Positions 27,746 to 36,972 of a stretch of DNA of 64,000 bases are shown here, in pieces. The notes beneath the pieces are model-generated. The model was not told the origin of the DNA and did not search any database. It saw only the letters and a program-made list of their open reading frames with translations. The translations under genes and the position numbers were made by a program. Each line of letters begins with the position of its first letter. Position 1 is the first letter of the stretch. Source of the stretch: Marinifilum sp. N1E240 (GTDB lineage Bacteria; Bacteroidota; Bacteroidia; Bacteroidales; Marinifilaceae); contig NZ_WHKF01000001.1 of assembly GCF_009295825.1 (NCBI RefSeq), forward strand, positions 1,019,088 through 1,083,087, written 5' to 3'.

Positions 27746-29764
27746 ATGAAAAAGAGTTTACTAGCGATATGTTATTTTCTATTAATAGTACTGTATGCCA
27801 GTGCTCAAAAAGAGATTCGAGTTGGAGCATTCAATTATTATCCTGCCATATATCAAGATACCAATGGAGAAATAAAGGGTTTTTATGTTGACGCATTTAA
27901 AGAAATTGAGGAAAAAGAAAATTTACAATTTAAATATGTCTTTGGTTCGTGGGATCAATGTTTACAATGTATAAAAGATGAGGAAGTTGATTTTTTAGTT
28001 AGTGTGGCATACACTGAAGAAAGAGTACTCTTTATGGATTATGCATCGGTGCCATTGTTAACGGTTTGGGGAGAGGTGTATGTTAATTCCTCTTCAAATA
28101 TTGATGGAATTCGTGATTTAGAAGACAAAAAAGTAGCTATCATGAAAGCGGATATTAATTCCTGGTATTTGCAGGAATTAACAAGAAAGCTATCCGTTAA
28201 CTGCACCTTTGTCTATGGAGAGGATTCTGATGATGTTTTTAGTAAAGTGGCTAGGAATAAGGTGGATGCAGGAGTTGTGAACAATACATTTGGAGCAGCA
28301 AAATCCAGAGAGTATGATTTGCATTCAAGTGGGATTATTTTTAATCCTTTTGATATTTATTTTACGGTTAAAAAGGGGAAAAATAAAGACATATTAAACT
28401 TACTGAATCAATATTTAGAGGAGTGGAAATACAAGAGTAATTCTGTTTACAATATAGCTAGACGAAAGTGGTCGCATGGTGATGTTGGAACCATACAGAT
28501 TTTTCCTAAATGGTTGAAAAATGCCACTATTATGGTAGTTGGAATATTGGTTGTTTTAGTAAGTTTTCTAGTTCTATTACGTTACCGGGTAAATGTTGCG
28601 ACCAGAAAGGTCAGAAATACGGAGGATAAATTGAGTAGAGCTATATTATTTGCTCCATTCCCAATAATGATTCATGCTGAAGATGGAGAGGTAATTGCAA
28701 TTAGTGATTCATGGACAGAAATAAGCGGTTATTCCCATAAGGAGATTCCTACAATTTCAGATTGGACGGAAAAAGCTTACAGGCAAAAAAGTACTGTTGT
28801 TAAAGAATCTATAGATAGACTTTACTCTTACAATAAGAAAATTGAGGATGGAGAGTTCGAAATATTCACTTCTAACGGAGAGAAGGTGATTTGGGATTTT
28901 AGTTCTGCTCCATTGGGGACTTTTGACGATGGCAGAAGACTTGTTATTTCAATGGCAAAAGATGTTACTGAACGTAAGTTATATGAATCGGAATTAATTA
29001 CTGCAAAAGAGCGAGCAGTTAAAAGTGATATACTAAAATCCGCCTTCTTGGCTAATATGAGTCACGAAATTCGTACTCCAATGAATGGGATAATTGGTTT
29101 TGCAGATTTGCTTAAAACTCCACAATTAAATAGTGAAAAGCAGGAAAAATACATTAAAATTATTACTAAAAGTGGTAAAAGAATGCTCAATATTATAAAT
29201 GATATTGTGGATATTTCAAAGATTGAATCGGGATTAACTGAAGTGAATATTCAGGAAACAAATATTAATGAGCAACTCGATGAAATTTATAATTTTTTTA
29301 AACCAGAGGTTGAAGATAGGGGAGTGCTTTTGCGCTGTAAGGATCAACTAATAAAACGAGAGGAAAAGATTAATACAGACGATGAAAAAATATTTGCTGT
29401 ATTAATGAACCTTGTGAAAAATGCATTGAAATATTGTGAAAGAGGTTTTATTGATTTTGGATGTGTAAGAAAAGAGAATTGCTTGGAATTCTATGTGAAG
29501 GATACTGGAATTGGGATAGCTAAAGACAAACATAAAGCCATATTCGAACGATTTATTCAAGCTGATATATATGATGTTAATGCTCGACAGGGTGCAGGTT
29601 TAGGACTGGCAATATCAAAAGCTTATGTAGAAATGTTGGGCGGAAATATATGGGTAGAGAGTGAAATAGGAGAAGGTGCTAATTTTTATTTTTCCATTCC
29701 TATTCTAATGAACATGCCTAAGAAAGAAGTAAGTCCTCTTCAAAATCAGACTCAAAAAAATTAA
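27746..29764 (+). CDS. Sensor histidine kinase with periplasmic solute-binding domain
   Basis: This 672-aa protein has a signal peptide (MKKSLLAICYFLLIVLYASAQ). Residues about 24-245 form a family-3 solute-binding-like sensor (EIRVGAFNYYPAIY, VDFLVSVAYTEER). A membrane helix lies near 258-278. A PAS domain spans about 295-405, and the HisKA phosphoacceptor is MSHEIRTPMNGIIGFADLL near residue 437. A HATPase domain follows, with N box MNLVKNALKY, G1 box DTGIGI and G2 box GAGLGLA. It should sense an extracellular solute and phosphorylate a response regulator, but no receiver domain or regulator gene is next to it. Its stop lies 11 bp from that of the converging HxlR gene. Confidence 0.88.
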   Translation: MKKSLLAICYFLLIVLYASAQKEIRVGAFNYYPAIYQDTNGEIKGFYVDAFKEIEEKENLQFKYVFGSWDQCLQCIKDEEVDFLVSVAYTEERVLFMDYASVPLLTVWGEVYVNSSSNIDGIRDLEDKKVAIMKADINSWYLQELTRKLSVNCTFVYGEDSDDVFSKVARNKVDAGVVNNTFGAAKSREYDLHSSGIIFNPFDIYFTVKKGKNKDILNLLNQYLEEWKYKSNSVYNIARRKWSHGDVGTIQIFPKWLKNATIMVVGILVVLVSFLVLLRYRVNVATRKVRNTEDKLSRAILFAPFPIMIHAEDGEVIAISDSWTEISGYSHKEIPTISDWTEKAYRQKSTVVKESIDRLYSYNKKIEDGEFEIFTSNGEKVIWDFSSAPLGTFDDGRRLVISMAKDVTERKLYESELITAKERAVKSDILKSAFLANMSHEIRTPMNGIIGFADLLKTPQLNSEKQEKYIKIITKSGKRMLNIINDIVDISKIESGLTEVNIQETNINEQLDEIYNFFKPEVEDRGVLLRCKDQLIKREEKINTDDEKIFAVLMNLVKNALKYCERGFIDFGCVRKENCLEFYVKDTGIGIAKDKHKAIFERFIQADIYDVNARQGAGLGLAISKAYVEMLGGNIWVESEIGEGANFYFSIPILMNMPKKEVSPLQNQTQKN

Positions 29765-29775
29765 ATTAATTCTCC

Positions 29776-30090
29776 TTATGAGATTTCTTTTTCAAGAAGT
29801 TTGCCTCCTTTAAACATCGCAATAAGTATTGGATGAATATCATTACCCAACTTACTTAAACAGTACTCTACTTTAGGAGGCACCTCAGGATATACTTTTC
29901 TCTCCACAAATCCCGATTCTTCCAATTCTTTTAGATTTTTGCTCAGCATTCTGTCGCTAACATCAGGAATTAATTTTACCAATTCGGAATAGCGTTTTGT
30001 TCCCTGTTTTAGGTGCAAAATAATAGTTGCCTTACGTTTTCCTTTCACGTAATTGATAAATGTATCGATGGGACAAACTCCTTTTTCCAA
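29776..30090 (-). CDS. HxlR-family transcriptional regulator
   Basis: This 104-aa winged-helix protein matches HxlR/YodB-type regulators: CPIDTFINYVKGKRKATIIL, RYSELVKLIPDVSDRMLSKNLKELEESGFVER-type HTH and wing, and PPKVEYCLSKLG. The N-terminal Cys6 is at the position used for redox or electrophile sensing in many family members. It is divergent from a quinone oxidoreductase-like gene, a common regulator-target arrangement, so control of that gene is likely but inferred. Confidence 0.88.
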   Translation of the reverse strand: MEKGVCPIDTFINYVKGKRKATIILHLKQGTKRYSELVKLIPDVSDRMLSKNLKELEESGFVERKVYPEVPPKVEYCLSKLGNDIHPILIAMFKGGKLLEKEIS

Positions 30091-30164
30091 ATCTTTTAAT
30101 TTTTTATGGGTTGATAATCAGCAATTCAGAACAAAATGTTAGTATCTTATTGAATTGTAAGTTA

Positions 30165-30195
30165 TTGATTTGTAGATTAAATACCCGTAATTTTG
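30165..30195 (+). promoter_or_regulatory. Promoter of the YhdH-family oxidoreductase
   Basis: TTG at 30165-30167, a 20-bp spacer and TAATTTTG at 30188-30195 fit the -33/-7 pattern. It lies within the divergent region shared with the HxlR gene, so an HxlR site is expected nearby. Confidence 0.5.
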
Positions 30196-30226
30196 TTGCA
30201 AGATAAGAATAAATAAGAAATCTGAT

Positions 30227-31219
30227 ATGAACAAAGAATTTAAAGCACTTCGAATTAGCGAGGAGAATGGACAATATATACGTAAAATTGAAACCAGAAA
30301 GATTGAAGATTTGCCTGAAGGTGAAGTTTTAATTCGTGTGTATTTTTCATCTTTGAATTACAAGGATGTCTTGTCGGTTTCAGGCAATAAAGGAGTAACA
30401 CGAAAATATCCACATACACCTGGAATCGATGCTGCTGGAATCGTAGAACATTCTTCTTCAACAAAATTTAAAGTGGGTGATGAGGTGATTGTAACCAGTT
30501 ATGATTTGGGCATGAATACCGATGGCGGATTTTCGGAGTACATTCGAGTACCTGAATCATGGGTTGTATCCTTACCAAAAGGGATGAATTTGCGTGAAGC
30601 AATGATTTTCGGGACAGCTGGTTTTACTGCAGCACTTTCGGTTTACAGATTATTAGCTGCAGGACAGACGCCCGAAATGGGACCAGTTGTGGTAACCGGA
30701 GCTTTAGGTGGTGTTGGTAGCATTGCTATTAGCATTTTAGCCTCTTTAGGTTTTGAAGTGATCGCAGCAACTTCTAGTGCAAATGGAGGAGAGGAAGAAT
30801 TGCATGACTTAGGAGCTGCTAGTAGAATTTCATCTGAAATAAGCGATGATCTATCGGGAAGACCATTGTTAAAACCTCTTTGGGCAGGTGCCATTGATGT
30901 GGTTGGTGGAAATACCTTGCATACACTTTTGAAGGCTTGTAAACCAATGGGAAATGTAACTTGTTGCGGGAATATCGGATCTGGTGATTTGGTGATGACT
31001 GTTTATCCGTTCATCTTAAATGGAATCAGTTTAATTGGTATTGATTCCCAAAAATGCCCAATGGAACTTAGACAAAAAGTGTGGAACAAATTGGCTTCAG
31101 AGTGGAATGTGTACAAGAATAAGGAGCAAATTATTGAATCCTCATTAGAAAATTTGGATACTTATATCGATCTGATGTTAGAGAAGAAAAGTAGAGGTCG
31201 AGTAATTGTGAAATTATAA
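30227..31219 (+). CDS. YhdH/YhfP-family (acrylyl-CoA reductase-like) quinone oxidoreductase
   Basis: This 330-aa medium-chain dehydrogenase has a GroES-like N-terminal domain (YFSSLNYKDVLSVSGNKG, PHTPGIDAAGIV). An NADPH-binding Rossmann domain follows (VVVTGALGGVGSIAISIL near residue 145). It lacks the zinc ligands of alcohol dehydrogenases. The family reduces electrophilic alkenes such as acryloyl-CoA or quinones with NADPH. Divergence from an HxlR regulator, many of which respond to quinones and aldehydes, suggests a detoxification role. The true substrate is unknown. Confidence 0.88.
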   Translation: MNKEFKALRISEENGQYIRKIETRKIEDLPEGEVLIRVYFSSLNYKDVLSVSGNKGVTRKYPHTPGIDAAGIVEHSSSTKFKVGDEVIVTSYDLGMNTDGGFSEYIRVPESWVVSLPKGMNLREAMIFGTAGFTAALSVYRLLAAGQTPEMGPVVVTGALGGVGSIAISILASLGFEVIAATSSANGGEEELHDLGAASRISSEISDDLSGRPLLKPLWAGAIDVVGGNTLHTLLKACKPMGNVTCCGNIGSGDLVMTVYPFILNGISLIGIDSQKCPMELRQKVWNKLASEWNVYKNKEQIIESSLENLDTYIDLMLEKKSRGRVIVKL

Positions 31220-31241
31220 ATACTACAAAACGAAGTAGATT

Positions 31242-31267
31242 AAAGGCAGCCATTAGGTTGCCTTTTT
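31242..31267 (+). terminator. Terminator of the oxidoreductase gene
   Basis: The stem AAAGGCA/TGCCTTT, with inner GCC/GGT pairing, is followed by T residues. Confidence 0.7.
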
Positions 31268-31473
31268 ATATTCTGAATCAATAATAAACGGAAATAAATG
31301 AATTGGATTACTTTCTGTCGAAATTATTGTAGAATTAAGATCACACTCAGCTTGATGTAACTTTTCTGCATAAGTTGAGTTGAAGATTGTATTGATTTTC
31401 ATTATTAATAAGTTACTGGTTAGTTTACGCAACCTTCTATAAATATGTGCATCTGACAGTAAAAGAATTGATT

Positions 31474-32040
31474 ATGAAAATATATAGATTTATTTTGTTT
31501 TTTTCACTTTGTTTAATGATAGCTTGTGACAAAGATTCCGAAACTCAGTTAGATGAAGAAAAAGAACAGTTTGTACCTACTGATGTTTTTGTGAAGGTGA
31601 AAGCTAATTATACAATCGATCAAGTTTTTAGTTTTATTAATGGATTTGAGCATGAAGTTGAAAATATTCATTCTTTAACATTCACTTCAGACTTTCCTTC
31701 AGATAGTTTGCAATATATACTGGATTTTTTAAATGCAAAAACATACACAAATGATGGAAATGTATGGTTTGTAAATGGATATTTACATTATCAAACAAAG
31801 CTTGTAACCATTTTTCCAAGACTATTTGATATGAAAAATAAAAGTTATCAGTCGGATTGGATTGAGTCAATGGAAATATTAAAATTAAATGAGGTCATAG
31901 AAGGAGAAATTGCTGGATCTATAATATATTTCCATGTTCCGGAGGGAGACGAGAAGGCGTGGGTAAGGAAGTTTGAAGAATATGAATTTGTTGAATGGGC
32001 TGAAGTAAATCATATTCTTAATTTAAATCCTTATCCTTAA
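31474..32040 (+). CDS. Lipoprotein of unknown function, possible inhibitor-I9-like C-terminus
   Basis: This 188-aa protein starts at ATG 31474, where the lipoprotein signal MKIYRFILFFSLCLMIAC begins. A GTG at 31447 would add nine residues before it and is disfavoured. After an acidic linker, the mature part has no recognised enzyme motif. The final third (VPEGDEKAWVRKFEEY, then VEWAEVNHIL) resembles the end of subtilisin propeptides (inhibitor I9 fold), which finish with a V-x-x-AE-x-N strand. That likeness is weak and by eye. No peptidase gene is adjacent. Confidence 0.65.
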   Translation: MKIYRFILFFSLCLMIACDKDSETQLDEEKEQFVPTDVFVKVKANYTIDQVFSFINGFEHEVENIHSLTFTSDFPSDSLQYILDFLNAKTYTNDGNVWFVNGYLHYQTKLVTIFPRLFDMKNKSYQSDWIESMEILKLNEVIEGEIAGSIIYFHVPEGDEKAWVRKFEEYEFVEWAEVNHILNLNPYP

Positions 32041-32181
32041 ATGAAAATTTAAATAGATAGCAAGAATAATAAATGAAGTCTATCGAATTACAAAGAGCAA
32101 TTGTTTTGATTACGCTGTATTCTGACTAATTTTCGTCATTGGAAACCTATAGATATTAGAAAGATCACTAAATAAATTTCT

Positions 32182-32622
32182 ATGAAAAACCTCGCCATTC
32201 TAATTTTATCAATCATCACCACCTCCTGTTCAACATCCAAGATAGAAAAGTTAGAGTTTCTGGAAGGAACGTGGCAGATTGAAGGTAAGGAGCAATTCGA
32301 AGTGTGGGAACAAAACGGAGAAGAGTTAAAAGGCTATGGATATAATATCAAGGAAAACCATAAACAGATTAGCGAAACTTTAGCTATAAAGATGGTCAAC
32401 GGAAAAGTAGTTTATCAGGCAACAGTAGCCAATCAGAACGAGGGAGCTACGGTTTCATTTCAATTGAACGATACCATTAATGATTATTATTCCTTCGAAA
32501 ATGCAAAACACGATTTTCCTAATAAAATACAATACTACAAGCTGAGTGAGAATAAAGTAAAGGTGAAAGTTTTAGGTGATGAGAACAAAGGATTTTCATT
32601 TGAGATGAATCGTGTGGAATAA
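32182..32622 (+). CDS. Small lipoprotein, DUF6265-like
   Basis: This 146-aa protein has a lipobox signal (MKNLAILILSIITTSC). Its body resembles DUF6265: LEFLEGTWQIEGKEQFEVWE near the N-terminus, a GYGYNIKENH strand, and FENAKHDFPNKIQYYKL near the C-terminus. The pattern suggests a small lipocalin-like beta barrel. The ligand is unknown. It is probably anchored in the outer membrane. It lies 140 bp after another lipoprotein gene. Confidence 0.75.
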   Translation: MKNLAILILSIITTSCSTSKIEKLEFLEGTWQIEGKEQFEVWEQNGEELKGYGYNIKENHKQISETLAIKMVNGKVVYQATVANQNEGATVSFQLNDTINDYYSFENAKHDFPNKIQYYKLSENKVKVKVLGDENKGFSFEMNRVE

Positions 32623-32717
32623 CTCCTCTGCATTTTTGAGATAGCTTGCATTTATTTTTCAATAAATTCCTATAAATCCATACCTTGTTTTTAAGTCTTT
32701 AAGACCTGTTGACACTA

Positions 32718-32822
32718 CTTTGATATTTGTCGATACAAGCCAATGATTTGTCGTTGCTAGCCAAAGGCTTGTATGTACACGCCAATAACTTGACGGAACA
32801 TCCCAATGCTTTGTTCTTACTA
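32718..32822 (+). repeat. Five degenerate 21-bp tandem units
   Basis: Units start at 32718, 32739, 32760, 32781 and 32802, all exactly 21 bp. The last four read GCCAA or CCCAA at the start and TTG around position 10. Translated in frame they give seven-residue units of the form A/P-N/K-x-L-x-x-x. The first unit has an in-frame stop. It could be a gene remnant or a non-coding minisatellite. Confidence 0.65.
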
Positions 32823-33085
32823 CTCTAGCTTTCTGCGGCGCCGGAATATTATAAATGTCAGCTTACAAGCTGCAAACTTACTACAACAAGCATTAGATGT
32901 GTCCAGATAAACTTAAAACCTACAACAGCAAAGCATCAACAAGCAGGAATAAAGGATAGAATTTCGTTAACACAAATTATAGTACTTAAAATCACTTCTA
33001 GTACACTAGTTCATTGGTGTAGACTTGGATGATTAGAGTAAAAAAGTTTTACCTAAAGCAGAAAGCTTCTTGTGTATCTTTTACT

Positions 33086-33093
33086 TAAATTTG
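33086..33093 (+). promoter_or_regulatory. pabB -7 promoter box at the start codon
   Basis: TAAATTTG matches TAnnTTTG and ends only 4 bp before the pabB ATG at 33098. If used, transcription would begin at about the start codon and the mRNA would be leaderless. No good -33 TTG was seen at the usual spacing. Confidence 0.4.
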
Positions 33094-33097
33094 CGGC

Positions 33098-34411
33098 ATG
33101 CGAAAAAAGCTTACTTTTCATATATCCAATACCAGGAAATTCAAGGAGCAATTGCTGTTTTGGAGCAAGAAGTTCGATCATGCTTGTATTTTAGATAGTC
33201 ATGAAGTAAATCAAAAAGCCAATTCGAAGGCAGAGTACAATACTTACGAATTGGTTGCCGGAATTGATGCTTTGCAGATAGTAGAACCTAAACAGGACTT
33301 TTTCTACCATTTAACCGAAGCTGTTGATCAAGCCAAGGATTGGTTATTTGGTTATTTGGGGTACGATTTAAAAAATGAAATTGAAGAGCTAGAGTCGAAC
33401 AATCAGGATGAATTGTATTTTCCTGAAATGAATTTCTTTCGTCCGCGCTGGGTTTTTATTTTGGATATTGACACTCTAATTGTTGAATTTTTTGAAGAGG
33501 AATTTAACGAGGAACAGATATTCAGGTTAATTGATGAAATTGATAATCTGGATTTACCAAAAGAGCAGGAAGTGAATGTTCCTGAAATTAATTGTAGAAT
33601 AAATCGTGATGAATACCTGGAATCAGTTGGCAAACTGAAAGATCACATTCGAAGAGGTGATATTTATGAGGTGAATTTTTGCCAGGAATTTTATGCGAAG
33701 GATACTTTCATTAAACCACGACAAACTTACCGAAAGTTGATGGAAGTTTCGCCAACACCCTATTCTTGTTTTTACCAAATAGGAGAGCAGTATTTGCTGT
33801 CTGCAAGTCCGGAGCGTTACATTAAAAAACAAGGGAAGAAAATTATATCACAACCCATAAAAGGAACTGCAAAACGTGGTGCCGATGCTGCAGAGGATAA
33901 GCAGATTAAGGAGGATTTGTTTAAGGATCCTAAGGAGAGAGCCGAGAACATCATGATTGTTGATTTGGTTCGAAACGATTTATCGAGAACTGCTGCAAAA
34001 GGTTCTGTTATTGTTGAGGAATTGTGCGGAATTTATAGTTTTCCACAGGTTCATCAGATGATTTCTACGGTTGTTTCTGAATTAAGAGAAGATGTTCATT
34101 TTGTAGAGGCGATTCGAGAAAGTTTCCCGATGGGATCGATGACCGGAGCACCAAAAGTGCGCGCTATGAAGTTGATTGAGAGATATGAGTCAACAAAACG
34201 AGGCTTGTTTTCGGGAGCAGTTGGATATTTTACGCCTGAAGGTGATTTTGACTTTAATGTAGTGATCCGAAGTATTCAATACAATGCAAGAAATAACTAT
34301 CTTTCGTTTATGGTTGGCGGAGCCATAACCATGCAATGCGAGCCTGAAAAAGAATACAATGAGTGTCTGCTAAAGGCAAAAGCAATTATGAGAGTTTTAA
34401 AGAATGTTTAA
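33098..34411 (+). CDS. pabB: Aminodeoxychorismate synthase component I
   Basis: This 437-aa chorismate-utilising enzyme converts chorismate plus ammonia to aminodeoxychorismate for folate. The diagnostic PIKGT segment (Lys in place of the Ala of TrpE's PIAGT) is in QPIKGTAKRGADAAEDKQ. Other motifs are ENIMIVDLVRNDLSRTA, FPMGSMTGAPKVRAM and SGAVGYFTPEGDFDFNVVIR. The N-terminal half is divergent, as usual in Bacteroidota. No pabA or pabC gene is next to it; tilS follows 36 bp downstream and may be cotranscribed. Confidence 0.88.
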   Translation: MRKKLTFHISNTRKFKEQLLFWSKKFDHACILDSHEVNQKANSKAEYNTYELVAGIDALQIVEPKQDFFYHLTEAVDQAKDWLFGYLGYDLKNEIEELESNNQDELYFPEMNFFRPRWVFILDIDTLIVEFFEEEFNEEQIFRLIDEIDNLDLPKEQEVNVPEINCRINRDEYLESVGKLKDHIRRGDIYEVNFCQEFYAKDTFIKPRQTYRKLMEVSPTPYSCFYQIGEQYLLSASPERYIKKQGKKIISQPIKGTAKRGADAAEDKQIKEDLFKDPKERAENIMIVDLVRNDLSRTAAKGSVIVEELCGIYSFPQVHQMISTVVSELREDVHFVEAIRESFPMGSMTGAPKVRAMKLIERYESTKRGLFSGAVGYFTPEGDFDFNVVIRSIQYNARNNYLSFMVGGAITMQCEPEKEYNECLLKAKAIMRVLKNV

Positions 34412-34447
34412 ACTCAATTATTCATTACCAATTATATCATTGATATT

Positions 34448-35770
34448 GTGTTTCGAAAATTAGTCCATTTTGTAGAAGAAGAAAACCTGTTTTATCGTGA
34501 TGAGAAGATATTGGTTGCGGTTAGTGGAGGTATAGATTCTGTTGTTTTACTGCATTTGCTTAAGCAAATGGAAATTGATTGTGCTATTGCGCATTGCAAT
34601 TTTCATTTACGTGGCGATGAATCGGATGGTGATTTCGAATTTGTAAGAGATTTGGCAGAACAATATGGAATTCCTTTTTATTCTAAAGATTTTGATACTA
34701 AGGAATATGCTGCAGAAAATAAGCAGTCGATAGAAATGGCAGCACGCGAATTGCGCTACGAATGGTTCGAACAGCTTCGTGAGCTACTTTCCTATCAATA
34801 TATCGCGGTTGGTCATCATGCCGATGATGTTGCCGAAACGGTTCTAATCAATTTGGCTCGTGGTACAGGTATTCATGGTTTAACGGGAATCAAAGCCAAG
34901 CTGGGGAAGATTATTCGCCCTCTTTTACCATTTACAAGAACGGAGCTGGAAGCTTATGCAAAAGTGAATAATTTGCAGTACAGAGAAGATTCTACTAATA
35001 AAGAAACAGACTTTGTCCGCAATAAAATTCGCCATCAGATAATTCCGGTTTTAGAAGAAATTAATCCTTCTATACGAAAAACAATGACGGAGAATGTGGC
35101 TCGTTTTCGTGAAGTAGAACAGATTTATAATGATGTAATTGAAGAGAACCGTTTGCATTTGGTTTTTCAGCGCGATGATCAATTGATGATTTCCATTCAG
35201 AGATTGCAAGAGTTACCTTCACCAAGTTCGCATCTATTTGAAATTTTGTCACCATATGGTTTCCACCATCGCGATGTGAAAATGATTGCCAAATCATTGG
35301 ATTCAATTTCTGGGAAAAGATTTTTCAGTTCTACGCATCAATTGTTACGCGACCGAAAGTATCTGATTTTGTCAAACTTGGAAGAAGTTGATCAGAATAT
35401 GTACGAAATCGAAGAGGCCGATTGTGAAACGGATATACCAATTGAGATGGAAGCTTCATTTATTAATAGAACTCCTGATTTTAAGTTTCCAACGAGTCCT
35501 AAGATAGCTTGTTTCGATGCGAATAAATTAAAATTCCCTTTGCTTATTCGTAAGTGGAAAGAAGGAGATCAGTTTCGCCCAATTGGAATGAAAGGCACTA
35601 AGAAAGTTTCGGATTATTTCATCGATAAAAAATTCTCCTTAAGCGATAAGGAAAGCACCTGGTTGTTGTGCTCTGGTGAGAGAATCATGTGGATTGTAGG
35701 GCATCGCATGGATGATAGGTTTAAGATAACCGATAAGACTACCAAAATATATCGATTGGAATTGAAATAA
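34448..35770 (+). CDS. tilS: tRNA(Ile)-lysidine synthetase
   Basis: This 440-aa PP-loop enzyme attaches lysine to C34 of tRNA-Ile (CAU), using ATP. The PP-loop is VAVSGGIDSVVLLHLL near residue 23. The family motifs CNFHLRGDESDGD, AVGHHADDVAETVLINLARGTG and REDSTNKETDFVRNKIRH follow. The C-terminal tRNA-binding part ends with FRPIGMKGTKKVSDYFIDKK. The start is a GTG at 34448; the next Met would remove the PP-loop. The gene is essential in most bacteria. Confidence 0.93.
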   Translation: MFRKLVHFVEEENLFYRDEKILVAVSGGIDSVVLLHLLKQMEIDCAIAHCNFHLRGDESDGDFEFVRDLAEQYGIPFYSKDFDTKEYAAENKQSIEMAARELRYEWFEQLRELLSYQYIAVGHHADDVAETVLINLARGTGIHGLTGIKAKLGKIIRPLLPFTRTELEAYAKVNNLQYREDSTNKETDFVRNKIRHQIIPVLEEINPSIRKTMTENVARFREVEQIYNDVIEENRLHLVFQRDDQLMISIQRLQELPSPSSHLFEILSPYGFHHRDVKMIAKSLDSISGKRFFSSTHQLLRDRKYLILSNLEEVDQNMYEIEEADCETDIPIEMEASFINRTPDFKFPTSPKIACFDANKLKFPLLIRKWKEGDQFRPIGMKGTKKVSDYFIDKKFSLSDKESTWLLCSGERIMWIVGHRMDDRFKITDKTTKIYRLELK

Positions 35771-35883
35771 TCTACTGTGTGAGTTAATTGAGTTGTTGTT
35801 CAATATCTTCTTTTTTCTTAAAATCTCCTTTAGATTTTATAAATTAGTCCTTTCAATTATACAATCAACCCAAACTACCTAAC

Positions 35884-36969
35884 ATGAATTTATTAAGAAG
35901 AGGCATTGGTATATGTCTGTTACTCCTGGTTTCACTTGCTACGTTTTCGCAAGTTGGAGATATCGTTAAGGAAGATTTAAAAGACTTAAAGAAATACAAT
36001 CAGAATTTGGATCACCGTCTGGATCGTCTGCAGAAAATGGTAGATGACCTCATTTGGTTCGAGAGAGTAGGAGATGTGGCTCACATCGATAAATTGTACA
36101 TTTATGGTCCTCCAAAATGGAAAGAGAAAAATCCAACAGCTAAAGGAGCCGGAAATCCAGTTAAATTTTGGACCTATGTATTTGTTCCTAAAAATATTGA
36201 TGTTAATAAGAAATATCCATTGATGGTTTTACCACACGGTGGTGTTCATGGTGATTTTACTACCTATTACACTCATATCGTTCGTGAATTAATTGCACAA
36301 GAATACATTGTAGTTGCAGCTGAATATCGTGGTAGTACTGGTTATGGAAAGGGTCATTATGAGAAGATCGATTATGGTGGATTGGAAAACGAAGACGTTT
36401 ATGCCAGCCGCAATTACATGATAGAAAATTACGATTTTGTAGATGAGAATCGTGTTGGAATCATGGGTTGGAGCCATGGTGGAATGATTACGCTTTTTAA
36501 CTTATTCAATCATCCGAAGGATTATAAAGTAGGTTTTGCAGGAGTTCCGGTAAGTGACCTCGTTGCAAGAATGGGATATATGACTCAATCGTACAGAGAT
36601 TTGTATTCAGCAGATTATCACATTGGTAAAACTGCAAATGATAATTTGGCTGAATATCGTCGTCGCTCGCCAGCATGGAATACTCATAAATTTCAGAATA
36701 CACCATTGCTAATTCATACCAATACCAATGATGATGATGTGAATGTTTTGGAGGTGGAGCATTTGATAAAATCGCTAAAGGCAGATGGTAAGAAATTTGA
36801 ATATGAAATTTTTCAAGCTGTTCCTGGAGGACATTCATTTGATAGAATGGATACCAAAAAAGCGAAGGAAATACGTGTAAGGATCTACAAGTTTTTAGCC
36901 AAGCAATTGCAGCCCAATAAACCTATCAATACTTTAAAAGACATCCAGAAAGCTGGATATAAATTTTAA
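35884..36969 (+). CDS. Secreted alpha/beta hydrolase, prolyl-oligopeptidase (S9) type
   Basis: This 361-aa protein has a signal peptide (LLLLVSLATFSQ). The catalytic domain has oxyanion segment LPHGGVHGDF, AAEYRGSTGYGKGHYE, nucleophile G-W-S-H-G-G near residue 200, an Asp in TNTNDDDVN and the catalytic His in PGGHSFD. It lacks the N-terminal beta-propeller of full S9 enzymes. A charged helical segment (KKYNQNLDHRLDRLQKMVDDL) replaces it. It is likely a periplasmic or secreted peptidase or esterase; the substrate is unknown. Confidence 0.8.
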   Translation: MNLLRRGIGICLLLLVSLATFSQVGDIVKEDLKDLKKYNQNLDHRLDRLQKMVDDLIWFERVGDVAHIDKLYIYGPPKWKEKNPTAKGAGNPVKFWTYVFVPKNIDVNKKYPLMVLPHGGVHGDFTTYYTHIVRELIAQEYIVVAAEYRGSTGYGKGHYEKIDYGGLENEDVYASRNYMIENYDFVDENRVGIMGWSHGGMITLFNLFNHPKDYKVGFAGVPVSDLVARMGYMTQSYRDLYSADYHIGKTANDNLAEYRRRSPAWNTHKFQNTPLLIHTNTNDDDVNVLEVEHLIKSLKADGKKFEYEIFQAVPGGHSFDRMDTKKAKEIRVRIYKFLAKQLQPNKPINTLKDIQKAGYKF

Positions 36970-36972
36970 TAT

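Larger units (their letters stand above)
32623..33097. other. Intergenic region with 21-bp repeat patch
   Basis: No intact ORF or clear terminator was found in these 475 bp. It holds five degenerate 21-bp units at 32718-32822 and, at the right end, a -7 box for pabB. The remainder shows nothing recognisable. Confidence 0.6.

Noticed and set aside
30140-30166. Inverted repeat as the HxlR operator
   Set aside because: The best pairing, CTTA with TAAG across 8 nt, has too few matched bases to separate from chance in AT-rich DNA.
33098-34411. Anthranilate synthase TrpE
   Set aside because: The PIKGT segment is the aminodeoxychorismate synthase form, and no trp genes are adjacent.
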